From NCBI GenBank assembly GCA_919902505.1, contig CAKKRE010000016.1, positions 359,737 to 423,736 on the forward strand: DNA of 64,000 nucleotides. Reading direction: 5' to 3'. Made by a program: the position numbers and the translations under genes. Below the pieces are notes generated by a model. That model did no database searches. It saw only the letters and a list, made by a program, of their open reading frames with translations, and had not been told where the DNA came from. Below are positions 1-9,107 of the stretch, piece after piece (within the stretch, counting starts at the first letter, position 1; each line of letters begins with the position of its first letter). Source of the DNA: Nitrospiraceae bacterium. GTDB lineage: Bacteria; Nitrospirota; Nitrospiria; Nitrospirales; Nitrospiraceae.

Positions 1-783
1 GATCGCCGTGTTAATGCCGATCAACTTGCCCTGCATATTGACCAAGGCACCGCCGGAATTCCCCGGATTGATGGCCGCGTCGGTCTGAATAAAGTCTTCG
101 TAATCGGCAATGCCCACGTTCCCGCGTCCCAGGGCACTGATAATGCCCAAGGTCACGGTGGAACTCAGCCCGAACGGGCTGCCCACCGCGAGCACCACGT
201 CACCGACCTGCAGTTCATCATAATCGGCCCACTTCATGGACTCGAGATCTTTGGCTTCGATCTTGATGATGGCCAAATCCGTCTTCGGATCGGTTCCGAT
301 GATCTTGGCTGGAAATTCACGACGGTCCGACAGGGTCACGGTGATTTGGGTCGCGCCTTCGACCACGTGGTTATTCGTGACGATATACCCGTTCGCATCG
401 AGGATCACACCGGATCCGGCGCTCTGCTCGGGGCGATGGGGACCACCACCCGGAGGTCCGGGAGGTCCACCGGGACCACCTGGCGGCTCCATGCCGGGCG
501 GCTCATCACCGGGACCAGGAGGCGGGCCACCGAACGGTCCTCCGGGAGGAAGCTGGCGACGGCCTTCGCGACGACCCTCCCCTCCACCGGTGACCGCGAT
601 GTTGACGACCGCAGGCGTGACCGCCTTGACGATTTCTGAGAATCCCTGCGCAAACGCCGGGGGGACACCCGCTGCCTGAGCCTGAGACCCGGGCTGCATT
701 CCGCCGACTAAGAGCGTGGCAGCAATCATGGGGATCCCTGCCAGCACGGACAGCACTTTCCTGCGCCGATGTCGATACGTCAT
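1..783 (-). CDS. htrA: HtrA/DegP-family periplasmic serine protease (N-terminal part; runs off the left edge)
   Basis: Reads leftward from ATG at 783 with GAGGAG just upstream; 261 codons are visible without a stop. Residues about 10-38 form a signal peptide ending near AQA. The trypsin-like domain shows the full catalytic triad: His139 in NNHVVEG, Asp169 in KTDLAI and Ser243 in NPGNSGG. The family degrades or refolds damaged envelope proteins in the periplasm. Between the signal peptide and the protease core (residues about 66-118) lies an unusually long Gly/Pro-rich stretch, where DegP has its LA loop. The PDZ domains expected downstream are outside the window, so DegP and DegQ types cannot be separated. 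Confidence 0.93.
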   Translation of the reverse strand, partial: MTYRHRRRKVLSVLAGIPMIAATLLVGGMQPGSQAQAAGVPPAFAQGFSEIVKAVTPAVVNIAVTGGGEGRREGRRQLPPGGPFGGPPPGPGDEPPGMEPPGGPGGPPGPPGGGPHRPEQSAGSGVILDANGYIVTNNHVVEGATQITVTLSDRREFPAKIIGTDPKTDLAIIKIEAKDLESMKWADYDELQVGDVVLAVGSPFGLSSTVTLGIISALGRGNVGIADYEDFIQTDAAINPGNSGGALVNMQGKLIGINTAI

Positions 784-912
784 GTGTACTCCTCTGGAAG
801 CCTGAAAATGAGGGACCATCCTCCGCGCCATCGTGAACGAATCATTCTACACTAATCACAGAATCGCCTTCAAAGAGGAAAACGCAGGGCCGGTTTCTCT
901 GAGGAACGGTAG

Positions 913-1686
913 TCATGGCCTGGACATGGCGGCCAACTCCAGGTCTCGCTGTTCGACCCAGGCACGCTGCAGATTTCCGGCCAATCGCTTCGCCGCCTGC
1001 TCCATCGACACCACACGCAGCGTCACGGGGGCGCCTTCATAGGACGGCGGCCAGATGCGCCGCTCCGGATCCTGCGGCCGCAGATAAATCACCGGATACC
1101 ATTGCGAAATCCCAGGCGCGGTGGGGCTGTCCAACGTCGCCATGGCTCGCCCCTCCGCCTGGAGAAGCTGCCGGCCTGTTCGTCCATCCAAAAAGGCTGC
1201 TTCCGCGAGGGACCAATTGTCGCGACGGAACCCAGGCTGCCGGTGCGTCGTCCAGCCGAGAAACAGGGAGGCGGGGTACTCCTGCTCCGTGCTCGAGAGA
1301 ACCACGACCAGGACATAGTCCACACTCTGCTGACGGGCAACGTCAGTCCAATTCGGCGGTGGCGCCCCCGCCGCTAACTCACCGAGATTCACGACCCGTT
1401 CAATGGCGATAGGGAAGCCCCGATTGACCTGCCCGCTGAGCGTCTCAGCCAGCCTTGCCTGAGCTTCTTCAGGCAAGCCCGGGGCAGCCTCCGGAGCCGA
1501 TCGATCGGCTAGCATCACCAGCGCGGTTCGAAGCGGGCGTTGCACCGGCAGCCCGGGGCTTGTTGATTCGTCCGCCGCGACCGGAGAGACATACTGACTC
1601 AACCGGCTGGGCGGAGTTGCCACGGCACACCCGGCAAGCAACAGCGCCCCGACCAACCACATAAACCTGTACTGTTTCCGCCTCAT
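913..1686 (-). CDS. Predicted lipoprotein of unknown function
   Basis: 257 residues. A hydrophobic N-terminus ends in the lipobox LLAGC (Cys20), so the mature protein should be lipid-anchored in the cell envelope. The body has alternating alpha/beta character with a hydrophobic strand (DYVLVVVL, about residue 120-130) and resembles the style of envelope proteins that sense or present periplasmic ligands, but I do not recognise a family. It lies about 130 bp upstream of htrA on the same strand, so a shared envelope-stress role is possible but only inferred from position. Confidence 0.75.
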   Translation of the reverse strand: MRRKQYRFMWLVGALLLAGCAVATPPSRLSQYVSPVAADESTSPGLPVQRPLRTALVMLADRSAPEAAPGLPEEAQARLAETLSGQVNRGFPIAIERVVNLGELAAGAPPPNWTDVARQQSVDYVLVVVLSSTEQEYPASLFLGWTTHRQPGFRRDNWSLAEAAFLDGRTGRQLLQAEGRAMATLDSPTAPGISQWYPVIYLRPQDPERRIWPPSYEGAPVTLRVVSMEQAAKRLAGNLQRAWVEQRDLELAAMSRP

Positions 1687-1879
1687 CGCAACCTCCTGAC
1701 CAGAGAGCTACGCCTGGGCACCTACAGTCTATGGGATTACGATCACCCCCGGTCGATGGCGCTGTCAAGACCCGGCACCCACGGCTTGCATTTCGCCCCT
1801 CGGTCAGATACGGTGGGCCACCTTTCGCCTTCAGCAGGCGAAGGGGTCCCGTCACACTCCGACACGAGGCTGTCCCAAC

Positions 1880-2695
1880 GTGACACCGTGCTCGACTCAG
1901 ACGCCTTCTCTTTCGATCATCATACCGGCCTATAACGAGGCGCGCCGTCTTCCACTCTGCCTGGAACGAGTCATTGCATACCTGGATCAGCGCGGCCGGA
2001 CCTATGAAGTCCTCGTCGTCGATGACGGCAGCCACGACCAGACCGCGCAGGCCGTCGAGTCGGTGGCCCATCGCTGCCCGCACGTGCGACTCATTCGGTT
2101 GACCGGCAACATCGGCAAGGGCGCGGCCGTCCGCCGTGGCATGCAGGCCGCACGGGGCACGTATCAATTGTTTGCGGACGCGGATGGGGCCGCACCGATC
2201 GAAGAACTGGCACGGCTGGAATCGGCGCTTCTGGCAGGAGCGGATCTCGCCATCGGATCACGGGCGCTGGCGTCCCAAGATCCCACGTTCACCGTCCAGG
2301 CACGGTGGCATCGAAGCCTGCTGGGAACCGTCTTCAACAACATCGTGCAGCGCCTGGGTCTTCGCGATATCGCCGATACTCAATGCGGATTCAAGCTGTT
2401 TCGTCGATCGATCGCTCAAGACTTATTTTCGGTCGCCTGTGTCGACGGGTATGCGTTCGACCTGGAGCTGCTCTACGTCGCGCGACAGCGCGGCTACCGG
2501 CTTGCGGAAGTCCCGATCAATTGGATCGACCAGCCGGGATCGAAAGTCCGCCCCTGGCGCGACGGACTCGTCATGCTGCAAGAACTCCTGGCCATCCGGA
2601 AACGTGACGCGCAAGGGCTCTACGAGCCCCGTCTTCGTCCCGCACCGAGCACCGGCGAACCAGCCTTAGCTTCCGTCGAACCCACCCATTTTTAG
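1880..2695 (+). CDS. Family 2 glycosyltransferase, dolichyl-phosphate glucosyltransferase-like
   Basis: 271 residues with a GT-A fold. SIIIPAYNEARRL (about residue 12) opens the domain, VVDDGSHD (about 47-53) binds the nucleotide-sugar, and FADADGA supplies the metal-binding Asp-x-Asp. The GKGAAVRRGM helix and the DTQCGFKLFRR segment are typical of the ALG5/polyprenyl-phosphate glucosyltransferase group. Such enzymes move a hexose from a nucleotide sugar to polyprenyl phosphate on the cytoplasmic face of the membrane. No C-terminal membrane helices are present, unlike the GtrB type. The convergent membrane protein and carbamoyltransferase next door suggest a surface-glycan pathway; the exact sugar cannot be read from sequence. 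Confidence 0.88.
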   Translation: MTPCSTQTPSLSIIIPAYNEARRLPLCLERVIAYLDQRGRTYEVLVVDDGSHDQTAQAVESVAHRCPHVRLIRLTGNIGKGAAVRRGMQAARGTYQLFADADGAAPIEELARLESALLAGADLAIGSRALASQDPTFTVQARWHRSLLGTVFNNIVQRLGLRDIADTQCGFKLFRRSIAQDLFSVACVDGYAFDLELLYVARQRGYRLAEVPINWIDQPGSKVRPWRDGLVMLQELLAIRKRDAQGLYEPRLRPAPSTGEPALASVEPTHF

Positions 2696-2712
2696 CAGAC
2701 CCATCCAACCGA

Positions 2713-4254
2713 TCACCCCTTCCGTCGCACGATCACCACCTTGGCATCGGCATAGATCGTCCTCCAGGCATGGTCCGCCTCCAAGGCCAGCGCGAGCGCG
2801 CTGCCCCGCTGGATCAGCCCCCAATCGACGGCGTAACGATCCAGCACCGCCAAACCTGGTGCGTCCTCACGATTCAGGTCTGCATAATCCTGAAAGATGC
2901 GCCGGTCGCCGATTCGCCAGGCCGGCATACGACCATCGATGAATATTTTCTCACTGGGAAGGTGCCAGAGCAGAAACCCGCCGTATCCGTAGTCGTTATA
3001 GAGCCTGGTTCCCACATCCTGCCGATGGCTCCGGATCCATCGCGCCGCTTCAATCGGATATTCCGTCTGTTCCAGATACACGTCAGGCGACTTCCCCGAT
3101 AACCAGACATGCTCCAGATGTTCGCTCCCCAACGCAGAGAGGGCACCGGCCGTCCCAATGGTCAGCAGGAGCAGAGCCGTCGCAGCGTGCGTCCTCAGAA
3201 TCGGTACCCACCGAACGCACGAGGCCACCGCAAGCGCGAGCAACTCTGCCACCAGCGGGAGGCTCACAATCAGGAACAGCGTGACGTTCCGCCAATGCCG
3301 TAGCGACAACCCCAACATGAGCAACAGCAGGGCCCATCGAACCGGCTCCACCCGGCGATACCATCCGGCCATCAAGCACGCCAACCCGGCCAGATACATC
3401 CCGTAGGCCTTCCCCGCCCACCCCTGGAAAGACACCGGCTGCCATTCCCGTAACGTCTCAATCATGAACCGATCGGTCAGGGACTCATAAATCTCCTGGT
3501 AGAGACGCCATCCATAAGGATTCAGGAAGGTGACTGCCACCGCAATGCCCAGCGCCAGCGCACAGCGGCGAAGATCGTCCCAACTGAGGACCGGCTCATC
3601 GAGCGACGCCGCGACCGCCGGCCGTCCGGCGCATATCGTCATCATGAAGGAGAGGCCCAACAGCACACCCGACAGAAAAAGTCCCGCCGTAAACCCGCCA
3701 TGCAGGTTCGCCCACAGCAGGAACAACGGGGGCAGTCCCCAGACCCATGTCCGCTGTCCAGCCTGAACGCGGCGCCATCCCCACAACAGAATCGCGACGC
3801 CGAGCAGACTGACCAGTTGCGTGCGCGCGCCAAGAAAGGGTAATGCCCCCCAAAGGCTCGCCACCATGGCCGCCAAGCGATACGTCCGGTGCACTCTGGC
3901 CTGCGAGGCTGCCACCCACCAGGCGAGCGCCGTCACGCCACCAAAGAACAGGATCAGACCCAGACCACCCGACGGGTCCATCACACGGTAGATCACCGCC
4001 AGCAGACCATCGGTCAACCAGGCATGCTCGATCCAATGCCAATCCGGCATGGTGTGGGAGTAGGGATCGGTCTCCGGCAACCGCCAGCCCTGGGCGACCA
4101 AATCCAGCCCGGCGCGCAGATGCCATCCCAGGTCCGGCTCTACCAGCGGCTGCAGCGTGAGATTCAGAATGAAGCCGACCAGAAGACAATCGAGCAAGAG
4201 CACGATCAGGCGATGAGGGGACGGATCTGAACAACGAACCGGTTCAGCAGGCAT
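2713..4254 (-). CDS. Polytopic membrane protein, possibly a GT-C-like glycosyltransferase
   Basis: 513 residues with about ten hydrophobic segments spread over residues 15-380, followed by a soluble C-terminal domain of about 130 residues. The first periplasmic loop carries EPDLGWHLRAG and, about 20 residues later, DPYSHT..WHWIEHAWL, an acidic and aromatic-rich loop like those holding the catalytic Asp in GT-C transferases. I do not recognise a named family. Its start codon overlaps the end of the carbamoyltransferase gene by 11 bp, so the two are very likely translated together. The GT2 gene converges on it with a 17-bp gap. A role in glycan assembly is inferred from these neighbours. Confidence 0.75.
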   Translation of the reverse strand: MPAEPVRCSDPSPHRLIVLLLDCLLVGFILNLTLQPLVEPDLGWHLRAGLDLVAQGWRLPETDPYSHTMPDWHWIEHAWLTDGLLAVIYRVMDPSGGLGLILFFGGVTALAWWVAASQARVHRTYRLAAMVASLWGALPFLGARTQLVSLLGVAILLWGWRRVQAGQRTWVWGLPPLFLLWANLHGGFTAGLFLSGVLLGLSFMMTICAGRPAVAASLDEPVLSWDDLRRCALALGIAVAVTFLNPYGWRLYQEIYESLTDRFMIETLREWQPVSFQGWAGKAYGMYLAGLACLMAGWYRRVEPVRWALLLLMLGLSLRHWRNVTLFLIVSLPLVAELLALAVASCVRWVPILRTHAATALLLLTIGTAGALSALGSEHLEHVWLSGKSPDVYLEQTEYPIEAARWIRSHRQDVGTRLYNDYGYGGFLLWHLPSEKIFIDGRMPAWRIGDRRIFQDYADLNREDAPGLAVLDRYAVDWGLIQRGSALALALEADHAWRTIYADAKVVIVRRKG

Positions 4255-5977
4255 GATTCGGGATGGCCGGTGGAGATGATCTGCCCACCAGTAGATTGCC
4301 GAGGACTAACCACTCCACCTGAGTCCGCTGGAAGCAGCGCACCGCATCTTCGGGCGTACAGACGATCGGCTCTTGCACATTGAACGACGTATTGAGCAGC
4401 ACCGGAACGCCTGTGAGTCGCCCGAAGGTTGCGAGAAGATCATAGAACCGCGGATTGGCCTCACGCGTCACCGTCTGAACCCGGGCCGTTCCATCGACGT
4501 GCGTGACGGCCGGAAGGATTCCTTTCGCCGAGGCCTTCACCCGCACAGTGAACTGCATGTAGGGCGATGGTGCCGGCAGCTCAAAAAATTCCTGCGCCCG
4601 ATCAGCCAGCACCGAGGGGGCGAAGGGTCGAAATGCCTCCCGGCATTTTACTTTACTGTTGATCAACTCCCGCATGTCTTCCCGCCGCGGATCCGCCAAC
4701 AGACTGCGATTGCCGAGCGCGCGAGGCCCCCACTCCATTCGACCTTGGTACCAGAAGACGAGGCGCCCTCGTGTCAGCTCTGCTGCGACCCGCTCGTACA
4801 ACTGATCATCCGTCAGGGACTCGGCCACCAGCCCCGCTTGCGACAACGCCGCTCGACAAGCGGCCTCGTCGAATTGCGGCCCCAAGTAGGCATCGGGCAA
4901 CCGCGGTCTTGTCGTGGTCCCTCCACGCCTCGCCGTCCACCACAGGGCTGCCCCGAGCGCCGCCCCCGAATCGCCGGCGGCCGGCGGCACATAGACCTCC
5001 TTAAACCCGAGTTCGGCGCGCAGCCGACCATTGGCCACACAGTTATAGGCAACCCCGCCTGCCAGACAGAGCGACTCAGCCCGCGTGAGGGAGCGCAAGT
5101 GGCGGCCGAGATGCAACAGCGTTTCCTCCAGAACCACCTGGGCACTGGCAGCCAGATCGCGGTGCCGTTGGGTGATTGCATCCGTCGAACGCCGCGACGC
5201 GCCGAACAGGCGAATGAATCCCTCCACAAAGAAGCCGGCCCTGGCGAGATGAAAATCAAGCAGTCGGACGTTCACTTCAAATCGACCTCGGGACAGCAGC
5301 CGCACAATGTTCTGACGCAAGACGGGAGCAAACGTCGGCTCCCCGGAGGACGCCAGGCCCATCACAATGTATTCGTCCTGGTCGGGGCGAAACCCAAGAA
5401 AGGCCGTCATCGCCGCATAGAACTGCCCGAGCGAATGGGGAAGCGGAGTGCGATCCAGCACGGTGATCCGACTCCCTTCACCTGTCGCCATCAGGGTGGT
5501 ATCGGCTTCAGACGCGCCATCCACCACGAGAATCGCCGACCGCTCGAAGGGCGACACGAGAAACGAACTGGCAGCGTGGCACACATGGTGATCGAGAAAG
5601 ACCGGTTGGATTGCGCCCGCATCCACGCGCCTCGTCAGTTCCTCCCGCAGTCGGAACAGTTCCAGCCACTCCCGGCTGACTCGCTCCAATGAGCGAGTCC
5701 CCTTCACTCGAAACAGTTGCGGGGACCGTATCATCGCCGTCAGGGCGAGCCACGCGCGCCGCCCGACCTGCCAATATTTCCAAGGGACGGCAATGGCTTC
5801 GACATCGCGAAGTGCGACTCCAGCCTCATGCAGGCAATACCGCATCGCCTGCACCGGCAGCGCCGTCACGTGCTTCCGACGAACGAACCGCTCCTCTTCC
5901 GCCGCCGCCACAATGCGACCCTCAGAAACGAGCGCCGCCGCCGCATCTCTCATATTGGAAAGGCCCAACACCAACAC
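4244..5977 (-). CDS. NodU/CmcH-family carbamoyltransferase
   Basis: I choose the GTG at 5977 (577 residues), giving the usual family start VLVLGLSNMRDAAAALV; an upstream ATG at 6148 would add 57 unlike residues and overlap the divergent gene. The N-terminal ASKHA-type domain has the metal-binding DHHVCHAASSF motif (HxxxH) and the SGEPTFAP and LAGGVAYNC signatures. The C-terminal YrdC-like part has MEWGPRALGNRSLLADPR. Family members transfer a carbamoyl group from carbamoyl phosphate to a hydroxyl of a sugar, antibiotic or Nod factor. Substrate unknown; the adjacent glycosyltransferase genes suggest a surface or secreted glycan. The downstream membrane-protein gene overlaps its 3' end. Confidence 0.88.
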   Translation of the reverse strand: MLVLGLSNMRDAAAALVSEGRIVAAAEEERFVRRKHVTALPVQAMRYCLHEAGVALRDVEAIAVPWKYWQVGRRAWLALTAMIRSPQLFRVKGTRSLERVSREWLELFRLREELTRRVDAGAIQPVFLDHHVCHAASSFLVSPFERSAILVVDGASEADTTLMATGEGSRITVLDRTPLPHSLGQFYAAMTAFLGFRPDQDEYIVMGLASSGEPTFAPVLRQNIVRLLSRGRFEVNVRLLDFHLARAGFFVEGFIRLFGASRRSTDAITQRHRDLAASAQVVLEETLLHLGRHLRSLTRAESLCLAGGVAYNCVANGRLRAELGFKEVYVPPAAGDSGAALGAALWWTARRGGTTTRPRLPDAYLGPQFDEAACRAALSQAGLVAESLTDDQLYERVAAELTRGRLVFWYQGRMEWGPRALGNRSLLADPRREDMRELINSKVKCREAFRPFAPSVLADRAQEFFELPAPSPYMQFTVRVKASAKGILPAVTHVDGTARVQTVTREANPRFYDLLATFGRLTGVPVLLNTSFNVQEPIVCTPEDAVRCFQRTQVEWLVLGNLLVGRSSPPAIPNHAC

Positions 5978-6136
5978 GATGAATTCGCGTCCCTTCCGGT
6001 CATGATCCAACACACAGGCGGCGGTAGAATAAACGAGGCCTGTACGCGTCGCAAGCCGCACCGGCATTCGGTTGCAATGCCCCCTCCTTTCCTGTACCGT
6101 TCCTGCTTCAAAATACGGCGTAGAGGAGGCCTCGGC

Positions 6137-8008
6137 TTGAAGACGCACCGCGCACTCATTCTTGGAATGCTCTTAATCCCTGTGCTGACGTCCGCAGGCT
6201 GCGACAGTATCAAATCCCGTTTTTCCCGGCAGACGCTGCCGGATCTCGGCCCGCCGGTCCCTCTCACGGTTCACCTGGACGTTGACCCGTCGCTGTCTGC
6301 CGCCAAGACCGAATACATCGACGGCTGCGGCCGGATCCGGCCGTTTTCTATCGGTCCGACCGTAGAAGACATGCTGATACAAGCCGCCCATCAGACGTTT
6401 CGCGCCGTGGTGCTTCCCGGTAGTCATGACAGCGCCGGAAAACCGGACGTGACGGTGCGGATACGCATGCTGGACCCTCGATTTAAGATTCAACCCGATG
6501 CGCTCTATGACCGTGCCCCCGCCGAACTCAGCCTGGATGCCCTCGCAGAGTTCTTCGATGCAGCCGGCGCACCACTGGCCGAGCGGCCCTTGCAATCCAC
6601 ACGCAAGGAGCGGCTGCAGCTTGAGCTCACCCAGCAACGCTGTGACTACATCGTTGATCCCCTGCTTCAGGACGCGTCCACCGTGCTGGCCACGCAGTTC
6701 ATGCAGGAAGCACGTGTACTGTTGGACCCCACACATGCGGCAACGGCCGCGGCCCCACCCGCTTCCGTCGTGCCTACCGAGCCCGCCCAGAAACCAGCCG
6801 GCATCGTCCCTGCCAACTCGACCACCACGATGGCATCCCCCCTGTCATTTAAAGCCACGCTTCTCGATGAAAACAGCAACTTACTTCTCGAAGGCGGCGA
6901 ACGGATCCGCGTACGGGTCGACATCGTCAACACCGGTTCCCAAGCGGTGCAGCCCATGACTGTTCAGCTCGCCGGCCCACCGGCGTTGATCGCACAATTC
7001 CCGGCGACGAAATTATCCACGGGCACCATCGAGGCAGGCGGCTCCAAGTCCATCGAGTTCATCGCCACCCTGCCGCAATCGCTGAACCCGCAGCAGGCGG
7101 AATTTCAGGTCTCCCTGGCAAGCGGATCCGGACAACCCGTTCCCGCCCCTCAGACGCTGCCGGCCTCGGTACGGCCGACCGGCATCACTACCGACGATGT
7201 GGACCAAGTTCCCGCTCCGACGACCGGGGGGCAGCGATCCGGCGACTATCTGTTGTCCATCGGCATCAGCAGCTATCGCGAGCAGCACATCGACTCGCGC
7301 AAATACGCCGCCCTGGATGCCGAAATGGTCGCAACCTATTTACAGGCGCTGGGGGGGTTGCCCAAGAATAATGTGCGGTTGTTGCAAGACTGGAGCGCCT
7401 TACGCCCCGATATTGAGGAAGCGTTGCTCGATTGGCTTCCGTCAAAACTCACGCAGGACTCCCTCGTCACGGTGTACTTCGCCGGGCAGGCTGTCGTCTC
7501 GCCGACCGGAGACACCTTTCTGATTCCCTACGATGGCTCCCTGGGATCAACCTCCCGCCTGTATCCGCTTAAAGATCTGGAGGCGGCACTGGAACGATTG
7601 AAGGCGAAGCAAGTCCTGTTCGTATTCGACGGGACCGTGCTCAAAAACGGCGCTGAGGGGCGATCGAAGGTCGCGGCGCCGAAATGGACGGGAACGAGCG
7701 GAAAGGTGCTACACCTGATCGGCACCAGGGGTTTCGGAAAGAGCCTGGAGTCCGATACGTTGCGCCATGGTTTGTTCACCTATTACCTCTTGCGAGGCCT
7801 TCGTGGTGAAGCGGATCTCAATCGGAACGGAGAGGTGACGATCGGCGAGGTCACGGATTACCTTAACCGAAAGGTCCCGACGGCAGCTCGCAATACCTTC
7901 AAGCAGGAACAACAGCCGCAAGTGTTCCCTGCACTACGAGCCCCCGACAAGGGGATGGACGTGGTACTTACAAGACCACCGACGATTCCCGCGATCGACA
8001 AGCCCTGA
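6137..8008 (+). CDS. Lipoprotein with a catalytically dead caspase (C14) domain
   Basis: Start is TTG at 6137, set by GAGGAGG at 6123-6129; 623 residues. The signal peptide ends in a lipobox near SAGC (Cys22). Residues about 30-200 are a periplasmic domain, about 235-330 look like a CARDB/immunoglobulin-type adhesion domain (VRVDIVNTGSQAV), and about 370-600 form a caspase/metacaspase fold (GDYLLSIGISSYR onwards). The two catalytic positions are substituted: the usual S-G-H-G reads A-G-Q-A (Gln451) and the usual D-x-C reads D-G-T (Thr500). The protein is therefore probably a pseudo-peptidase, acting as a binding or scaffold protein. It is transcribed divergently from the carbamoyltransferase. 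Confidence 0.82.
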   Translation: MKTHRALILGMLLIPVLTSAGCDSIKSRFSRQTLPDLGPPVPLTVHLDVDPSLSAAKTEYIDGCGRIRPFSIGPTVEDMLIQAAHQTFRAVVLPGSHDSAGKPDVTVRIRMLDPRFKIQPDALYDRAPAELSLDALAEFFDAAGAPLAERPLQSTRKERLQLELTQQRCDYIVDPLLQDASTVLATQFMQEARVLLDPTHAATAAAPPASVVPTEPAQKPAGIVPANSTTTMASPLSFKATLLDENSNLLLEGGERIRVRVDIVNTGSQAVQPMTVQLAGPPALIAQFPATKLSTGTIEAGGSKSIEFIATLPQSLNPQQAEFQVSLASGSGQPVPAPQTLPASVRPTGITTDDVDQVPAPTTGGQRSGDYLLSIGISSYREQHIDSRKYAALDAEMVATYLQALGGLPKNNVRLLQDWSALRPDIEEALLDWLPSKLTQDSLVTVYFAGQAVVSPTGDTFLIPYDGSLGSTSRLYPLKDLEAALERLKAKQVLFVFDGTVLKNGAEGRSKVAAPKWTGTSGKVLHLIGTRGFGKSLESDTLRHGLFTYYLLRGLRGEADLNRNGEVTIGEVTDYLNRKVPTAARNTFKQEQQPQVFPALRAPDKGMDVVLTRPPTIPAIDKP

Positions 8009-8144
8009 AGCACCATTCAATTCCTGCCAACTGCCTCGCCCGAATACCAACAACCTATCGCTACATCCAGGAGGGAGTGGCGCCGTCCCTCCTCGCCCGT
8101 TCCCTACACGGATTCGCAAACGGGCACTTCCCACATAAAAGAAA

Positions 8145-8174
8145 GGGGGCGTCGAGGATACCCTCGACGCCCCC
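8145..8174 (-). terminator. Rho-independent terminator of the cytochrome c gene
   Basis: A perfect 13-bp GC-rich stem (8145-8157 with 8162-8174) closes a 4-base loop. Read on the minus strand the stem is followed by a T-rich run (TTTCTTTTATG). It lies 32 bp past the stop codon of the cytochrome gene and can also separate it from the convergent caspase-like gene. Confidence 0.88.
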
Positions 8175-8205
8175 ATCGATTCAGCCGATCGGCCGAAACG
8201 TTCGA

Positions 8206-8658
8206 CTACTCTTCCCCGCCTTTGCAGAAGCTGCGCTCATAGTTGATGATCGTCCAGGCTTCTTCTTCGTTGATGGCCGCAGGGATCAGGGACACCATAC
8301 CGGTGCCTGCGCTGCCGTTCTTGATCACCCAGAACAGCTCGCCGTCTTTCCGTTTCTTGTGGAACTTGCAGTTGGTGAAGTTACGCGGGCTCGGGTTGAG
8401 GATCGCGCCGGCAGGGCCGTCGCCTTTTCCTTCTTTCCCATGGCAATTGAAGCAGGTGCCTTTGCCCTCATACAGTGCCTTGCCCTTGGCAATGCTTTCC
8501 GGGGTTGAGGCAACCGGGTTCTTCATCGCCTTCGCATCCGCCATTTGATCCGGTGCAACACGGGGCTTCAACGGATCCTTTTCCTCGGCTCCCACCACCG
8601 CCACAGACAATAAGGTGACGGCCGCACACACTCCAACCAACTTAGAAAAATACCCCAT
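8206..8658 (-). CDS. Periplasmic class I c-type cytochrome
   Basis: 150 residues from ATG at 8658, chosen because AAAGGAGGAG sits right upstream; an in-frame ATG 13 codons earlier has no such site. A signal peptide ends near VVGA (residue 24). The single haem site is C69-F-N-C72-H73, and Met121 in GTGMVSLIP is the likely sixth ligand. The segment GDGPAGAILNPSPRNF is typical of small soluble or membrane-associated cytochromes that pass electrons in the periplasm. A strong promoter (8759-8788) and its own terminator show it is a single-gene unit. The partner oxidoreductase is not in the window. Confidence 0.93.
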   Translation of the reverse strand: MGYFSKLVGVCAAVTLLSVAVVGAEEKDPLKPRVAPDQMADAKAMKNPVASTPESIAKGKALYEGKGTCFNCHGKEGKGDGPAGAILNPSPRNFTNCKFHKKRKDGELFWVIKNGSAGTGMVSLIPAAINEEEAWTIINYERSFCKGGEE

Positions 8659-8758
8659 CAGAACTCCTCCTTTGTGTTGAACCCACCGCGTGAACACCGA
8701 CTCGCTTATCAGGAACAGCGTGGCAAAAAGCCGATGATAAGGGCGACAAAACAGGCGA

Positions 8759-8788
8759 ACTATAGCAACGCGTTTTCTGTCTTGTCAA
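8759..8788 (-). promoter_or_regulatory. Sigma70-type promoter of the cytochrome c gene
   Basis: On the minus strand TTGACA (8788-8783) and TATAGT (8764-8759) are separated by 18 bp. The predicted start near 8752 leaves a leader of about 95 bases before the ATG at 8658. Confidence 0.75.
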
Positions 8789-9107
8789 GGGAACGGGCGG
8801 CCCTCGTTGCCCTCTCTCCGCCTCTGCCGACCTAGGGGGAACTCAAGGGGCGTGCCAGGAGAAGAAGTGGGAAAAGAGGCTGAAATTGTGGCTATTCTGA
8901 ATGTTCAGGTCACGGGCAGGTACGTACCACAATTCAACCGTGACACCTTTGCGCCCCAGAGATCCCCTGCGCGCCCCATTCGTGCGTGCGAACGGAACCG
9001 GAGGAGTCGACCGGCGACCACTATGGTGGGGAGAAGAAACCGCGAGGGGGAGGACCACAAGCACTCAAACCGGCAGCCGGGAACGAAACTCCACCCGACC
9101 ACACCGC
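8789..9107. other. Intergenic stretch without a recognised gene
   Basis: This 319-bp interval lies between the cytochrome promoter and the stop codon of rodZ. Short open frames on both strands lack ribosome-binding sites and recognisable protein character. I see no strong hairpin or repeat in it. Confidence 0.5.

Noticed and set aside
4373..5692. Long open frame antisense to the carbamoyltransferase gene
   Set aside because: It mirrors the codon structure of the real gene, has no ribosome site and reads as low-complexity basic protein.
5717..6136. Upstream extension of the caspase-like gene
   Set aside because: It would overlap the divergent carbamoyltransferase; a TTG with a strong ribosome site at 6137 followed by a lipobox signal peptide is the natural start.
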